Origin: Sipunculus nudus
Lineage: Eukaryota > Annelida > Sipuncula > Golfingiida > Sipunculidae
Assembly: GCA_026874595.1 (NCBI GenBank)
Contig: CM049320.1
Span: 44,278,714-44,342,713, forward strand
Direction: 5' to 3'
Length of the DNA: 64,000 nucleotides
Shown: positions 1 through 12,799 of the stretch, one piece after another
Layout of the letters: each line of letters begins with the position of its first letter
Numbering within the stretch: position 1 is the stretch's first letter
The notes under the pieces: generated by a model
The model's input: only the letters and a program-made list of their open reading frames with translations
Database searches by the model: none
Told to the model about the DNA's origin: nothing
Position numbers and translations under genes: made by a program

Positions 1-317
1 CAAAACTGGTGGCGCAACCTGCAACCATTTATGCACAGCGTCCATATGTTCATCTGCCTTTGGATAATATTACTCATTTCTCAGCAGTGGTTTGACTTTT
101 CCACCTGAAATTTTGCAGGTTTATACATCCTGGAAAGCTTTCTCGATTTTATGACAGGTGGCGCCACCTACATTCACATTTATGCTGCAGACATCCATGC
201 TAATATGCAACACACCTCACTCTATTCCCCTTGCCACTTAATCCATGCCTCACTTCACCCGTCCCACTCTGATATCTGCGGATACACATAGTCGCTTGTC
301 GACTACCCATATTCTAG
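1..317 (+). mobile_element. RC-A element, 3' part, cut by the window edge
   Basis: Two GGTGGCGC(A/C)AC-type monomers are followed by the RC-A 3' terminus: a hairpin GTCG-CTTGT-CGAC and then CATATTCTAG, ending at 317. The following bases match the tail that also follows the RC-A segments at 16528 and 44165, so this is a third copy of the RC-C/RC-A composite. Confidence 0.8.
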
Positions 318-420
318 TTTTAAAATGTCCTAGTATGAAACTTGCAGGTCTGAAATGTCCATTTTGCTAAAATCATAATGACTTAGGTAGATATGCACGA
401 CTTAAAAGGATCAATATTAA
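318..420 (+). mobile_element. RC-C tail fragment following RC-A
   Basis: The segment beginning TTTTAAAATGTCCTAG is nearly identical to 16528-16630 and 44165-44267, which are the right arms of two complete RC-C composites. Similarity stops after about 420, before the RC-C 3' terminus, so this copy is truncated on the right. Confidence 0.7.
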
Positions 421-673
421 ATGAATGTGGTACTAGAGTGACTATTAGAAATATATATATTGCTCAAAAAATGGTTTTCATATGTCTGAGTCGCATCCCA
501 ACATTAAAAAAAATGCAAAAATAAACTATTCTTGGCCTAAGTCCTAACCGGGCCGTGAAGGACCCAATACTGCAAATTATCGCCTCGGGTAAAACATTCG
601 CAGCACCTGTTGACAATTTACTGTTTTGCCCTCCCATTTGCCCTTTACTTTGATTTATAAATATATAATTGTA
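421..673. other. Intron, nothing recognised
   Basis: AT-rich sequence between two repeat copies. No exon, RNA gene or repeat terminus was seen. Confidence 0.5.
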
Positions 674-1843
674 TCCCCAGACAAAGTCGGGATACTATGG
701 TTTCATGACGGTCCCGCCGCCGCCGCCGCCGCAGAAAAACCTTGTCAGCGGGATAACTCAAAAAATATTTCACTGATCTTTTTACATTTGTATAGATATA
801 GGTAAGGGGACGAAGCCTAATTAAAATGGGGTCATGACTTGTGCTTGGAGAGTGACCTTGACCTTGAATAGGTCCATTTTTGCTGAAAATAACACTAATT
901 CTTAAATATCTCAAGTAAGCTTGCATGGACTGGTCCAAAAATCAAGGTGACCGAAGATCTTGGATAGCCTTGTGATATACTGAAAACTGGTGGCTCCACC
1001 TATTATCCTTTTCTTGTTTTTACGCCTTTTAATACCCCCTTAATTGCCACTTGACAGTACTGTAAGCATTATTAGTCAAAAACTAATGGACAGATTTCTT
1101 TCATATTATGCACATGTAGAGAGATGGGTTATGGGATGAGGTCTATTTACATTTGGGTCATGACCTTCACCATGAGAGTGGCCTTGACCTTTAATGTGTC
1201 CATATTTGGTGAAAATCTCACATATAGATCACACATAGCTCTTCATCATAGGCAAAACTGGTGGCGCCACCTGCAGCCATTTTTGCACAGCTCCTGTCTG
1301 TTTGTCTGCCATGGGATAAAATCACTCATATCTTGGCAGTGGTTTGACATATCTGCCTAAAATTTTGCAGGTTTATACATCCCCGACAGCTCTCTTGACT
1401 TTATGACAGGTGGCGCCACCTGCATTCTAATTTATGCAGAAGACATCCAAGCTCATATCTTGGGAACCGTTTGACCGATTGGGCCAAAGTTTTGCATGTG
1501 TATAGTTCTCACATAGCTCTTTATCATATGCGAAACTGGTGGCATCATCTGCAGTCATTTTTGCTCAGCGTCCATCTGTTTGTCTGCCACGGGCTAAAAT
1601 CACTCATATACATGTAGTAGTTTGACTTATCTGCCTTAAATTTTGCATATGTATACAACTTGGACGGCTTTCTGGATTTTGTGGTAGGGGGGGGGCAACC
1701 TACATACACTATTTGGCTGCAGACATCCATGCTAATATGCAACACTCTGTTTCCCCTTGCCACTCAATCCATGCCTCACTTCACCCGTTCCACTCTGATT
1801 TAGGCGGATACACGTAGTCGCTTGTCGACTACCTGTATTCTAG
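674..1843 (+). mobile_element. RC-F/RC-A chimeric rolling-circle-like element
   Basis: It starts A|TC with a 5' hairpin (GTATCCC ... GGGATAC) followed by a CCG-repeat tract (715-734). The 5' half (to about 1215) is RC-F sequence, again present at 62820-63320. The 3' half consists of RC-A monomers with GGTGGCGCCACC centres (1260, 1410) and ends with the RC-A terminus: hairpin GTAGTCG-CTTGT-CGACTAC at 1814-1832 and CTAG at 1840-1843. No coding capacity was seen. The next RC-A copy starts directly after it. Confidence 0.75.
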
Positions 1844-3014
1844 TTAATTGTATGTTTTTGACCGGGTTCCACTGCTGCCACTGCCGCCGTGTTTGTTTCC
1901 GGAGAACTCCTCTGAGACTACTGGACGGATTTTTCCGAAACTTACACAAATTATTGGGTCAGATGTGAACTGGTGCCTAACCAAGTGACCTTGACCTCTG
2001 ACCTTTCCTCTCTGCCCAGCGTCCGTTTGTGTGTCTGATTCCACACATAAACCGACATATCTCGGGAACCGTTTGACCGATTAGGAAAAAATATTTACAC
2101 AAATGTAGCCCTCAGATAGCTGTATAACATACACAAAAATGGTGGCGCCACCTGCAGCCGTTTTTGCACAGCGTCCATCTGTTTGTCTGCCTTAGGTTAA
2201 AATCACTCATATCTCTGCAGTGGTTTGGCATGGATGTCTGCACCTGAAATTCAGCATGCGTATACATCCTAGATAGCTTTCTTGATTTTATGACAGGTGG
2301 CGCCACCTGCATTCACGTTCCCGCTGCAGACATCCAAGCTTATATCTCAGGAACCGTTCGACCAATCAGGAAAACATTTATCCACAAATGTAGCCCTTGG
2401 ATAGCTTTATAACATACACAAAAATGGTGGCACCACCTACAGCCATTTTGGCACCGCGTCCATCTGTTTGTCTGCCTTGGGTTAAAATCACTCATATCTC
2501 TGCAGTGGTATGACCAAATTACCTGAAATTCGTCATGCCTATACATCCAGCATAGCTTTCTTGATTTTATGACAGGTGGCACCACCTACATTCACGTTCA
2601 AGCTGCAGACATTAATGCTTATATCTCCGGACTCATTTGACCAATCAGGAAAAAAAATTTACACAAATGTAGCCCTTGGATATCTTTATAACATACACAA
2701 AAATGGTGGCGCCACCTGCAGCCATTTTTGCACAGTGTCCATCTGTTTGTCTGTGCTGGGATAGAATCACTCATATCTCTACAGTGGTTTGACTATTCCA
2801 CATGAAATTTTGCATGTGTATACATCTTGGATAGTTTCTCTTTCAAATAACAGGTGGCGCCACCTACAATCATGTTTATGTGGCAGAGATCCATTCTAAT
2901 ATGTAACACATGTAACTCTATTTCCCCTTGCCACTCAATCCGTGCCTCACTTCACCCGTCATTCTCTGATTTTGGCGGATACACGTAGTCGCTTGTCGAC
3001 TACCCGTATTCTAG
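1844..3014 (+). mobile_element. RC-A element
   Basis: It begins at the RC-A 5' region (ACCGGGTTCC plus a GCC-rich tract) but lacks the 5' hairpin found in other copies. A TGACCTCTGACCT motif is at 1992-2004. A core of A/B monomers with GGTGGC(G/A)CCACC centres follows. The 3' sub-terminal arm TTTTGGCGGATAC lies near 2970-2982, the hairpin at 2985-3003 and the terminal CTAG at 3011-3014. It is arranged head to tail with the preceding element, only a few bases apart. Confidence 0.8.
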
Positions 3015-5036
3015 TTATCAAAGGGATGTTGTCTCGTGCATCGGCGGTCATCCTTACACAGGCAATTAACACTTCACTGCTCGGACCGGGACTTCCGGGA
3101 AGCTGCCCACGCAGCACTACCTTGAGCAGTTCAGGATTTTACCTTGTTTCGTCTTTTGTTTTATTCAGCATGGAAATGAACTTCGATTTGGTCCTTGCAT
3201 ACAGTAATTCAGTAATTGATAGGCACAAAAATATTTATAAAGTTTTAAGCAAAATCCGTTATAAAATTTACTCCATGTGGCCTTAACAGCTGATTGGAAG
3301 TCGACTGTCAAGTATGGCGGCCTAAACGTGAGACCCGTCTGTATAATGTACCATTATAAAACAACGAAATCATAAGTTTTCACAGAGAATCTCGTATTTA
3401 AGGATTATCTGAGGGGGAAAAGGAACTACAGAAACGGGTTTAATCAAACAAACGTGACAAATATTGGCACCTTGGTCTTATATAAGGTAGATATTTAAAC
3501 TTCTGGCATTATCGCCCGTCTATGAAAGGACATCGATGGTCCATGCGTCAGCAAAACTAAATTTACTCATTTTTATTGTTTTATTTCGTAATTCCAAGAT
3601 CGTAATTATTTTTTTTCATTCCGAATTATTTGAGAAAATACGGTAGTTTTAATTGTAAACCAGAAATCTGATAAAACTTTTGTAAATTTTTAAGTTATTT
3701 GCATAAATGTAAAATCATGTCCTAAAATTTTGCCCAACTTTGACTGCGGCACATTTTTTTTTAGCAAACCTGTTAGTGTAGTCACTTATGTACCAAAATT
3801 GCAGTTCCTTAGGAATTGAATGCCTAAATTGAGATAGTGCTTGTTTTCACTTCAATTTGGTGTAAGCTGATGAAAGAAGTTTATTAACAAATTTGATCAA
3901 CCTCATAACCCCACCAAAATCCAAGATGGATACTGTCCCAATAATAAAAATCTAGATATTGCTTTGATATTGTAACCATCGCATCACACTTAATAATATT
4001 GGACTGATTTATAAGATTTTGAATGTGTTTTGTCAATTTGCAACTACTTGCAACTAGCTCTCTGAAGGTCACAGGGTATTCAAGGTCAAGTTCAAACTTA
4101 TTTACCAACCTTCTAAAGCACAACAATGGACATCTTGGATACTACACTGTCATATATTATGTAATATGGTTTTCCAATGGACCTTATAATATCTTCATTT
4201 CCTGATGTTCACAGAAGTAATCAAGGTCAAGGTCGACAGTATTAAACATTTTCATGGCAGAATAATAGTTTATAGGGATGAGGATTAATATACATTACAA
4301 GATTATACTAAGATACTGTTATATGGTATCCAATTAGACTTTAAAACATGAAATTGAAGTATGTGTTACATATTTCACACATGGCTAATTCTTAGAAGTA
4401 TTAATCTCCAACAGAATTTCTGACAATTACCATTTTGAAATCAATTCCTGTGGTTAGTAAAAAAGATTAAGAAAGCTTTGTTGATCCCGATACAGGAACA
4501 ATCTATGGCTTGTTAACCATGCCAGATGTCGGCTACATTTGAGGTACTTAGGTAGAAACTTTTGTCTGAATATCCTTTAAGTTTTACCTGAACATGGGTG
4601 GACACAAATCAGATGTCACTGTAATTGTCACCAAAAATGTTAAAAAAGCCTGACCAAAATCTCACCAGCAAACCTATGAAGAAAGGTGGCCAACAAAAGT
4701 GGACGACACATCTGCATTTGCACGAGTCTTATTGGTGCATTTGCTAAATGATAAGTGTGCTCATATTAATGGCATTGGCTAATGCAGATATCTTGAAGAA
4801 CCTCTAGTTCAATGTCAAATAATTAGGACAAAGCACCTCAAGACTTTAATACCACTAGCATGGACACTTAATATCATTGAATTAGTGTCGGGTCTGCATT
4901 AAACCGGAAGATGGGTGTGCCAAGAAAAATAAGTACCACAGCAGCTGTTAAGAGTTTACACTTAGGATCTATTCGAATAATATAGAGATGGGCAATGCAT
5001 TAAAAAATAAAATATGAGAATAACTGTTTCAAATGA

Positions 5037-5037
<1 letters not shown>

Positions 5038-5068
<31 letters not shown>
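5038..5068. repeat. (AT)n microsatellite
   Basis: About 15 uninterrupted AT dinucleotides. Confidence 0.95.
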
Positions 5069-5070
<2 letters not shown>

Positions 5071-5490
5071 TGAACATGGTTGAAATTAACATGTATAATA
5101 TGTCTATCCTTAAGAACAACAATACCTGGGAGACAACCATTATTCAGCCAATAAAAATATAGAGTTTCTGCAAGAGTCCTGTTATATAAATCATTTGGTG
5201 AAACCATTGACCATGCAACTACGTAGGCTGATGATGCTGTGTTAGAGATTTAGTGTTGGACAGGACAGTGTTGGCCACATTTCTTGAATTCAGGAAAACA
5301 TTGAAGATTTCTGGTGAATGTTGTCTCCTTGATTTGGAAACACTTTTGATCATACTCTTGTTACATACCTCATACGTGACTTATGTTGGTAATATCAGGA
5401 GGTACACAGATAATGAAGCCTCTAGGGCCTCAGTGACTCAAATACTACCACCATAATCCCTTAACAGAGGCATGTAGGACTGAGATTTTG

Positions 5491-5647
5491 CAGTTTAGAG
5501 TTTCCAAGTTACTGAGGGATCGTCAACAGAGAACATGTATCCTAAATTCAAGCAGTTCAGCTTGCATTGCAGTTTAGAGTTTCCAAATTACTGAGGGATT
5601 GCCAATAGAGAACGTATCCTAAATTCAAACAGTTCAGCTTGCATTGC
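5491..5647. repeat. Tandem duplication, 79-bp unit
   Basis: Two copies of a unit starting CAGTTTAGAGTTTCCAA (5491 and 5570), differing by a few substitutions and a small indel. This is a simple local duplication within the intron. Confidence 0.9.
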
Positions 5648-6689
5648 ACTTGTTACCACTAACAGACTTTCTTACACAGGGGACTATATACATTACTAAA
5701 GGTGACTTAGTATGAAACAGCTTTTCTGATATCACTGTATGTACTGGCCACCTTGGTGTCTATGGCAAGTTCTGAGCGTATCCTGGAATCATCTGATGGG
5801 ATACTTTTTCCTGGGCCTTAGCATCTCCGGGTTGATGCAGACTCGCTGTGATTCCCTGACATTACCATGTGTTGGTATTTGCCTTTATACTCAGAGATGC
5901 ATGGCCCTTTTTATACTCCAGTAGACTGTGTAGTTTATGATATTTGTATTCCTATGATGCCAGGGGAAATATGCACTCTTTCCTTTAGGAACCAAACTCA
6001 TATGACTTTTTACAGGAGCAGATGTGCCTTCTTTTCTGCTTAGCAGGTTTGGCAGGTTTTTCTCCGGGCATTATTTGTTTCCTCTAAGCTTTTAGAAGTA
6101 CCTTATTTATAACTTGAAATAATTATAATGATATCTGACCTGTTTATGCTCATATACAGGTAAATTAGAAAAAAATATCCAGACAATGGTTTCTAGCAAT
6201 CCCTCCCTCATGTTCTGCAAGGTGCTTGGACTAGTTTAATATGCCATGAACATTTCTATATATCAAGAACACCAACAAGCTTTTGGAATCTGAAATCTTA
6301 CATTTAACCTCATAAATTTATTCCAAATATTCTAATTATTATCTGCATTCATTCATTAGCTTAAATGCAAATAAAGTGAAAGCAAGCACTATCTTATTTG
6401 ATTCCTACGGGGACGTCGTTCTGTTACATGAGCAAATATGCTATATCTGCATACTCAATAATTCCAATGGGCCATGTGGGCTACCTTGGATTTTCGGTGT
6501 GAGAGGAGTCCGAAAATTTGTTACCTAACATTTTTCATGAATTCATAACCTATTTAAACTAAATCAGTCATTTTTGCAATTTGGCAATCAAATCCCTACG
6601 AAAATCCATCCCTGTCTACACTGTGAGCTTATGCAGTGGCCCCGGATCGTATGTCTGCCATCCATCATCCACAAATCTGGACGTTTACC

Positions 6690-8202
6690 CATGCTATAAG
6701 TCATCTGAGCTAGAGTTATGGTCTTTTGTATGTCATTTGGCCAGCTGTCTAGCCGTCTTTCTGTTAATGGGGCCTTTTTGAAACCGGTGGACCTACAAAT
6801 CCAAAATTTAGACAGTTAGATGTCCCCAAAAATCTTGCTTCATTTGTTACCCTTCAAGACTGCCTAATATCAAAACCAGTGATCATATTTAATATGCATA
6901 TTCCTCTTTACATGTGTTATGTACATGCCAGAAATTATGTCAGTATTGCTTAACTTTTTGAAGTTATGGGCCCAAACATAATGGACTTTGTAAAAAATCA
7001 GGATATTTATTTACTCATTTATCATGAAAATTGCTGAAGCTAGAGACTTTTTTACAAGGATATTACTTCAGTTAATCAAGATTCAATTGATTACCCTAAA
7101 TTAGACCTGAATTTGCAAATTTTGCACAAATAAAAATCAATACTTTAAATTTGGTCAAGCTTTATCCCTGTACACATTGTTGATTAAATTCTGACAGAAT
7201 GTATTTATAAGAATTGAATCTTTCAAAATCTAAATTTTAAAGAAATTGATTGAAAAGAGTATCTTTTATTCATGTTTTCGAGACACCATGTCAAGTATTG
7301 TTTACATCAGGCCAGCCTAGTTTAACAGTGGTGTATAGTGGGTGATTGAGCCCTCACCTGTATTATGTAATCACTCCACACTCCAGGCAGCTTAGCATGC
7401 CCCCCCCCCCCCCCCCCACCAGGATGCATAAACTAGATGAATGTTATAATTTTCCCTATTTAATTCATTCTTATTCTTTACTTTTGCTACATTATGGATT
7501 TTGTATTGTATCACAAGGGGTTACAATTTCAAAACTTTACACCAAGGGGTTACAATGATTAAAGTGCACATGTTAACTGTAACCACAAAGTGATGTATTG
7601 CTATAAAAGTGTGGATCATTGCATTAATATCTCTTGCCATGCATACCACTGGTACACTTAATCAAGAATTAGGGCAAACTTTCCTGGATGTAATCATTTG
7701 GCCATGTCTTTAAACTGTTTTTAGAATTATTAATTACATTTACACATTTTTGTTTATCAAATATATATCCTTTGGTGTAACTCTTAGGCCCATAATCTTT
7801 TTTCCCCCTTATTGCATGATTAAAAGGTTTCAGGCCACAATTTTCATATATTACAGAGTACTGGAATATATACTGAGAGATTTAGTTTATGCTCATTTTA
7901 AAATGTACAATTTCATTTTTTTACAGTATTTTATTTCAGTAAATAAATTAAAAGTGTACAACAGCTTATATCTACTTTCTTCCTTATTCTATATGTTACA
8001 GGGTTTCATATATTCCCAGTGGGTATTTTAAACACATATTAATTTTGCATATATAGTTGAAATACAGATAGTTTTACAAATGTTTGATCATGAGAGTCTT
8101 CTGAATCATAGATATAGTCCATAAAAGTGCACATATAGTATTTGTCTTGCATATACTAATATGTAAAGTTCTGCTGAGCGCCGTGACCCATTTTTCCCTT
8201 GT
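6690..8202 (+). mobile_element. Old, decayed RC-B2 element
   Basis: The 5' side retains TATAAGTCATCTGAGCTA, then GAAACC-GGACCTA and AGATGTCCCCAA in the same order as the younger RC-B2 copies at 18007 and 34272. The 3' side retains CTGCTGAGCGCCGTGACCCA and CCCTTGT. It carries a poly-C tract at a place similar to that in the 34272 copy. Divergence is clearly higher than in the other copies, so it is older. Confidence 0.65.
7400..7417. repeat. Poly-C tract inside RC-B2
   Basis: 18 consecutive C. A similar C run sits in the younger RC-B2 at 35168-35192. Confidence 0.95.
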
Positions 8203-9022
8203 CAATGAAATTGAAGAAAATATAATAACATTTTTTACTGCATGTTATTATTTTGTGTTGTTTCATGTGTTCTTGAGTGAAATACATCAGTGCACTTGAT
8301 GAATAATTTACAGTTCATAAAGATTCAGGTACATATTTTCATTTCACATTATACAAAGGTTAGTGTGCCGCATTACAGAATTGCGGCAATGCAGTCAAAT
8401 TGATGAGAACTTTTAAGCTTATTCATGCACGGTTTGTTTTTTGGATGGGTAAACAGTAGCGCCCTCTGGTGTATAAAGGTGAAACAAGGCCAGGCCCTCT
8501 TCTGTCAAGTATTGGTGATCATTTTATAAAGTAATAGAGTCTGTTTCTTTAATTATATTAGGTTTTGTGTTACTCAGAGTAAGGCAGTATGTTATGTTAT
8601 AAAACAAACAGAACAATATGAATGTTAATTAAATACTTCATATCACTCACTCCATCTGTCAGCTTGAGTGTTCCAGTGGCTTGTTGTCCAAGCAGCTATT
8701 GAAACCTCCAAAATCTTGACCACAGAAAATTAACAGGAACATAATTTTTCAAATTTCCTCCATTGTCTGGACGATAAAGAAAATTAATTATTTTTATGGG
8801 GTCCCCAAATTGGAATAAATATGGTAACAAGACTTGTCAAGTGTCAATACACTGTGGTTTCCTTTTTGTTTGTGAGGGTTTTAAATTTGCAATATTCATG
8901 AAAGGGGAATTATTGTGAAAATAAAACCCTGGTAAGTAAGAGTTCCACCATCGAAGGTAAATTGACATTATGAATGAAAACAGATGTGTGTGCAAACATT
9001 GATATTTTAAATGATATCAGAT
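8203..9022. other. Unique intron sequence
   Basis: No repeat terminus or exon was seen. It contains a CTCF-like site, listed separately. Confidence 0.5.
8457..8471 (-). promoter_or_regulatory. Candidate CTCF-type insulator motif
   Basis: Read on the minus strand the site is CACCAGAGGGCGCTA, matching the conserved core of the bilaterian CTCF motif (AG-purine-G/T-GGC) and its CCA-type left extension except for the first base. It lies in non-repetitive intron about 4.3 kb upstream of the first visible kinase exon. One motif match is weak evidence of function. Confidence 0.35.
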
Positions 9023-12000
9023 TTTTAGCTCAGCTGACTGAAAGTCATCTGAGCTATAGCGATCACTCTTTGTGAGTCGTCCGTCCGTCTGTCCGTCTGT
9101 CTGTCTGTCTGTCCGTTAACCAGGCACAAATCGTAACCGCTGGACCTAGAACCTTGTAACTTGGGATTCTGAGAGGTCCATAAAAAATCTCCTTGGAAAC
9201 CAGAAATTAGGTCTCTGTTGCCCATATCCTTCGAGCTATGTGGCCCCAAAGTACCCCCCAGAAAAGTCAAAAATTTCATACAAAAACTTCAATATCTCAT
9301 TAACTACTTGACTGATGGTCATGATTTTTGGCATACATATTGATCATGAGATGTTACATCACTTCCTGCAGACTGGTGGTGCCACCTGTATTTTACGATT
9401 TTTTACGAATTTTTTTTCTCTATTTTTGAGACCTTTAAAAATGTGAACATCTGTTAACAAGGCACAAATCATAAAGACTGGACTTAAAATCTTAATTCTT
9501 GACACACTGAGAGGTCCATGAAAAATCTCCTTGGAAACCAGAAATTAGGTCTCTGTTACCCATATCCTTCGAGCTATGGGGCCCCAAAGTACCCCCCAGA
9601 ATAGTCAAAAATGTCATACAAAAACTTCAATATCTCATAACTACATCACTGATGGTCATGATTTTTGGCATACATATTGATCATGAGATGTTCGATCAGT
9701 TCCTGCAGACTGGTGGCGCCACCTGTATTGTTTGATGTTTTACAATTTTTTCCTCTATTTTTGAGACCTTTGAGGATGCTGTCATCTGTTAGCATGGCAC
9801 AAATCTTAATGACTGGACCTAGAATCTTCATTTTCGACACACTGAGAGACCTATGAAAAGTCTCTATGGAAACCAGAAATTAGGTCTCTGTTACCCATAT
9901 CCTTTGAGCTATGGGGCCCCAAATTACCCCCCAGAATAGTCAAAAATTTCATACAAAAACTTCAATATCTCATTAACTGCATCACGTATGGTCATGATTT
10001 TCGGCATACATATTGATCATGAGATGTTTCATCAGTTTCTGCAGACTGGTGGCGCCACCTGTATTTTTCAATGTTTACGAATTGTTTTCTCCATTTTTGA
10101 GACCTTTAAGGATGTAGTTATCTGTCAACAGGGTACAAATGGTAATGACTGGACCTAGAATCTTCATTCTTGACACACAGGGAGACCCATGAAAAGTCTC
10201 CATGGAAACCTGAAATTTGGTCTCTGTTACCCATATCCTTTGAGCTATGGCACTCCAGAGTACAGCTCAGAATAATGGAAAATTTGATACAAAAGCTAAA
10301 GTATCTGAACAACTAATGCAGAGATAACCATAATTGTTTGCATGGATATTGATCATGGAGTGTTTCATAAGTTTCTGCAGACTGGTGGCACCACCTGTAT
10401 TTGTTCGGGTTTTTTTACGAAATTTTTCTCTATTTTTGAGACCTTTAAAGATATGAACATCTGCTAACAGGGCACAAATCATAAAGACTGGACCAAGAAT
10501 CTTCATTCTTGACACACAGGGAGACCCATGAAAAGTCTCCATGGAAACCTGAAATTAGGTCTCTGTTACCCATATTCTTTAAGCTGTATGGCTCCAAAAT
10601 ACCTCCCCCCAGAATAATGGAAAATTTGATACCAAAAACTGCAGTATCTCAATAACTACAACACTGATGGTCCTGATTTTCTGCATACATATTGATCATG
10701 AGCTGTTCCATCAGTTTCTGCAGACTGGGTGTGCCACCTCTATTTTTTTTCAAATTTTTACGAATTTTTTTCTTTTTTTTTGAGACCTTTAAAGATGTGG
10801 TTATCTGTCAACAGGGTACAAATTGCAACAACTGGACCTAGAATCTTCATTCTTGTCATGCAAGAAGGCCCATGAAAAGTGCCTGTTGAATCTTGAAATT
10901 AGGTCTCTGTTACCCATATCCTTCAAGCTATAGGACTCCGAAGTATCCCTCAGAATAATGGACAATTTGATACAAAAGCTGAAGTATCTGAACAACTAAT
11001 GCAGAGATCACCATGATTCTTTGCATGGATATTGACCATTAAGTGTTTTTATTAGTTTCTGCAGACTGGTGGAGCCACCTGTATTTTTGTACAGACAAAA
11101 CGAAGTTTTGCGGATACTATGTTTTTGACCGAGTTCCTCCGCCGCCGCGGCGTCCGTTTCCATAGAGCTCCTCGGAAACTAATGGACTGATTTTTCTGAA
11201 ACTTACACCAATTGTCGGGTCACATTTGAACTGGTGCCTAACCAATTTGCGTTGACCTCTGACCTTTCCTCTCTATCCAGTGTCCATTTGTGTGCCTGTT
11301 TCCACTAATAAAACCTCATATCTCGGGAACCGTTTGACCGATCAGGAAATTAAATTGATACAAATGTAGCCCTTGGATTGCTTTATAACATACACAAAAA
11401 ATGGTGGCGCCACCTGTAACCATGTTTGCACAGTGTCCATCTGTTCATCTGCCTTGGGTTAATATCACTCATATCTCTGCAGTGAATTGACTAATTCACC
11501 TGAAATTCGTCATGCATATACATCCTGGATAGCTTTCTTGATTTTATGACAGGGGGCGCCACCTACATTCACATTCACGCAGATGACATCCAAACTCATA
11601 TCTTGGGAACCGTTTGACCGATTGGGCCAAAAGTTTGCATGTGTATAGATCTCACATAGCTCTTTATCATACGCAAAACTGGTGGCGCCACCTGCAACCA
11701 TTTTTGCACAGTGTCTGTCTGTTATTCTGCCGTGGCCTAAAATCACTCATTTCTCTGTAGTGGTTCGACATAACTGCCTAAAATTTTGCAGGTTTATACA
11801 TTGTGGACAGCTTTCTTGATTTTATGACAGGTGGTGCCACCTACATTCTTGTTAACGCTGCACACATCCAAGCTCATATCTCAGGAACCATTTGACCGAT
11901 TGTGCCAAAATTGTGCATGTGTTTAGATCTCACATAGGTCTTTATCATACACAAAACTGGAGGGGTCACCTGCAAAGATTTTTGCACAGTGTTTGTCTGT

Positions 12001-12453
12001 TTGTCTGCCATGGGCAAAAATTGCTCATATACATGTAGTGGTTTGACTTTTCTGCCTAAAATTTTGCAGGTGTATACAACTTGGACAGCTTTCTGGATTT
12101 GTGGTAGGTGGCACAACCTACATACACATTTAGGCTGCAGACATCCATGCTAATACGCAACATACCTCACTCTATTTCCCCTTGCCACTCAATCAATGCC
12201 TCACTTCACCCGTTCACCTCTGATTTTGGCGGATACATGTTGTCACTTGTCGGTTACCCGTATTCTAGTTTTAAAAGTTTACACATTTTTTCTCTATTTT
12301 TGAGATATATAAATACAGACTAAATCTTGGCCTGTTGGTTAATCTGTTTGATGCTTCAGTTGAATGGGTATATACTACCATTCTGATGATAAAATTTCCT
12401 TTTGCGAATCTCTTCCAAGTCAGCTGAGTGTCATGACCCATGGGTCACTTGTT
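9023..12453 (+). mobile_element. RC-B1 element carrying a nested RC-A
   Basis: 5' end in a T run: TTTTAGCTCAGCTGACT with its hairpin partner AGTCATCTGAGCTA, then a (GTCC)n tract. The core is about six direct repeats of roughly 336 bp (palindrome-type boundaries near 9375, 9712, 10048, 10384, 10737 and 11068), each ending GGTGGNGCCACCTGTA. An RC-A copy is inserted at 11092-12268. The element resumes with ACACATTTTTTCTCTA and ends CAGCTGAG...TGACCCATGGGTCACTTG at 12421-12453. The 56199-59522 element has the same plan and the same nested insertion. Confidence 0.85.
11092..12268 (+). mobile_element. RC-A element nested in RC-B1
   Basis: Starts just after TTTTTGTA with a degraded 5' hairpin (ACAAAAC ... 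GTTTTGCGGATAC), a GCC-rich tract and TGACCTCTGACCT at 11253-11265. Alternating A/B monomers with GGTGGCGCCACC follow. It ends with a degraded hairpin and CTAG at 12265-12268, followed by T. Same insertion site as the copy at 58179-59337. Confidence 0.85.
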
Positions 12454-12799
12454 TCATTTATCTGCCATTAATAATTAAAATTATTTGTAAATAAGATTTT
12501 GTACACACAGGATCTGATATAATTAATTTACATGATATTTGTTATACTCTGTGTATAAGACAAAGTATTGTGAGATCAAGAAAATGGAACCCTCGAGGAA
12601 AACTGAAAAATTGAAAATCACGAAATTTTAACCCTGGGAATATGAAGCCAAGCACAGTTTATGCTTCAGGAGATTAAGCCCTACTTTAAAAGGGCCAACA
12701 CCATCTGGTCTCTGATGTTATACATTTATAGTTAAGTGGAAGAGGGTTTGGTATGGTTAATGGTTATAACATGCATGCATATGGATCTTGTGTTTTCAG
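12454..12799. other. Intron before kinase exon
   Basis: Unique AT-rich sequence; only the acceptor tract TTGTGTTTTCAG at its right end is recognisable. Confidence 0.6.

Larger units (their letters stand above)
3015..6689. other. Largely unique intron sequence
   Basis: I see no convincing exon. The segment 3030-3330 is richer in GC and CpG than its surroundings and includes TATGGCGGCC near 3313, but has no sustained coding signal. AGGTCA-like words around 4068-4235 suggest an old decayed repeat. Contains an AT microsatellite and a tandem duplication listed separately. From about 6610 it resembles decayed RC-C/RC-B 5' sequence. Confidence 0.5.

Noticed and set aside
3030-3330. GC-rich stretch with TATGGCGGCC, possible first exon or promoter
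   Set aside because: The ATG frame closes after three codons, there is no TATA or initiator, and the kinase exons upstream of 12800 should encode the N-lobe, which is not visible here.
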